DNA of 5,781 nucleotides from DATCSE01 sp036568605 (GTDB taxonomy: Bacteria; Pseudomonadota; Gammaproteobacteria; Burkholderiales; Burkholderiaceae_C): assembly GCA_036568605.1 (NCBI GenBank), contig DATCSE010000555.1:1-5781 (forward strand), written 5' to 3'. Position numbers and translations under genes: made by a program. Below the pieces are notes generated by a model, which was given only the letters and a program-made list of their open reading frames with translations, did no database searches and was not told the DNA's origin. Below are positions 5,293-5,781 of this stretch, in pieces (within the stretch, counting starts at the first letter, position 1; each line of letters starts with the position of its first letter).

Positions 5293-5781
5293 GTGCCGTT
5301 CCGCCGATTCGAAAAGCTGCTCGATCCGTACCCCGCCGCGCCGCCGACCCAACCGCCGCGCGGCTTTTTCGCGTTCGTCTGGGCCTGTACCGAAGGCGGC
5401 CGCGGCGCGATCGTCTGGATGACGCTGTTCACCGCCGGCATAGGCGCGTTCGAGGCGCTGCTGTTCAGCATGCTGGGCCACATCGTCGATTGGCTCGCCC
5501 ATGTCGAGCCGGCCCGGCTGTGGACCGACGAGCGCGGCAACCTGCTGCTGCTGGCCGGCATCCTGATCGCGAGCCCGCTGCTGATCGCGCTGCAGAACCT
5601 GGTCAAGCACCAGACGCTTGCCGGCAACCTGCCGATGCGCCTGCGCTGGAACTTCCACCGCTGGATGCTCGGCCAGAGCATGAGTTTCTACCAGGACGAG
5701 TTCGCCGGCCGCATCGCCGCGAAGGTCATGCAGACCGCGCTGGCGGCGCGCGAAGTGGTGCTGATCCTGTGCGACATCCTG
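5293..5781 (+). CDS. ABC exporter (fused permease/ATPase type), N-terminal part
   Basis: The first 163 codons of an MsbA/multidrug-type ABC half-transporter; full-length members have roughly 600 residues, with the ATPase domain at the C-terminus, here beyond the right edge. A proline-rich cytoplasmic leader (about residues 1-25, starting MPFRRFEKLLDPYP) is followed by TM1 about 38-65 and TM2 about 83-104, then the long cytoplasmic extension with the coupling-helix sequence FYQDEFAGRIAAKVMQ (132-147), which is characteristic of type I exporters. The start is a GTG, supported by GGAGA (5284-5288) just upstream and by an in-frame stop at 5275 that rules out earlier starts. The Walker motifs are not in view, so ATPase activity and exported substrate cannot be judged. 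Divergent from the DUF3563 gene. Confidence 0.9.
   Translation, partial: MPFRRFEKLLDPYPAAPPTQPPRGFFAFVWACTEGGRGAIVWMTLFTAGIGAFEALLFSMLGHIVDWLAHVEPARLWTDERGNLLLLAGILIASPLLIALQNLVKHQTLAGNLPMRLRWNFHRWMLGQSMSFYQDEFAGRIAAKVMQTALAAREVVLILCDIL

Noticed and set aside
5223..5681. A 152-codon minus-strand open frame overlapping the exporter start
   Set aside because: Antisense to the ABC exporter coding sequence, with no ribosome binding site or domain; the plus-strand frame shows the conserved coupling helix.

Overview
The window is GC-rich, densely coding DNA with a strong preference for G or C at third codon positions. It looks like an ordinary chromosomal segment of a betaproteobacterium, probably order Burkholderiales. 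That placement is an inference from two things: a DUF3563 miniprotein, a family I associate with Burkholderiales, and a lipoprotein-type Spy/CpxP protein beside an OmpR-type two-component system, a layout I associate with the same group. I see no rRNA, tRNA, CRISPR array, insertion sequence or phage gene.

Layout from left to right. Positions 1-1286 (minus strand, running off the left edge) hold the N-terminal four fifths of a GMC-family FAD-dependent alcohol/choline dehydrogenase-like enzyme, closest in character to AlkJ. A 244-base divergent intergenic region follows. Next is an exported BCP/PrxQ-type peroxiredoxin (1531-2100, plus). Only 21 bases separate it from the convergent end of a three-gene minus-strand cassette that is read from right to left. 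The cassette consists of a Spy/CpxP-like lipoprotein (4719-4246), an OmpR-family response regulator (4202-3522, or from a GTG at 4235) and a membrane histidine kinase (3525-2122) whose GTG start overlaps the regulator's stop. A 138-base gap containing an inverted repeat lies in front of this cassette. It is followed by a 62-residue DUF3563 protein (5046-4858, minus). A second divergent intergenic region of 246 bases contains several short repeats and palindromes. At the right edge the N-terminal membrane part of an ABC exporter begins (5293 onward, plus).

How the genes may work together: the lipoprotein, regulator and kinase make a coherent envelope-stress module in the style of CpxP-CpxR-CpxA. 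The putative periplasmic sensor/chaperone is encoded first, presumably under autoregulation, and then the phosphorelay. The neighbouring exported peroxiredoxin would fit envelope redox defence, but it is convergent and has its own promoter region, so a functional link is only a guess. The GMC enzyme, the DUF3563 protein and the exporter look like independent units. I found no convincing undescribed system here. The observations most worth a second look are the lipidated Spy-like protein, the cysteine layout of the peroxiredoxin, and the repeat-rich intergenic regions at 4720-4857 and 5047-5292.
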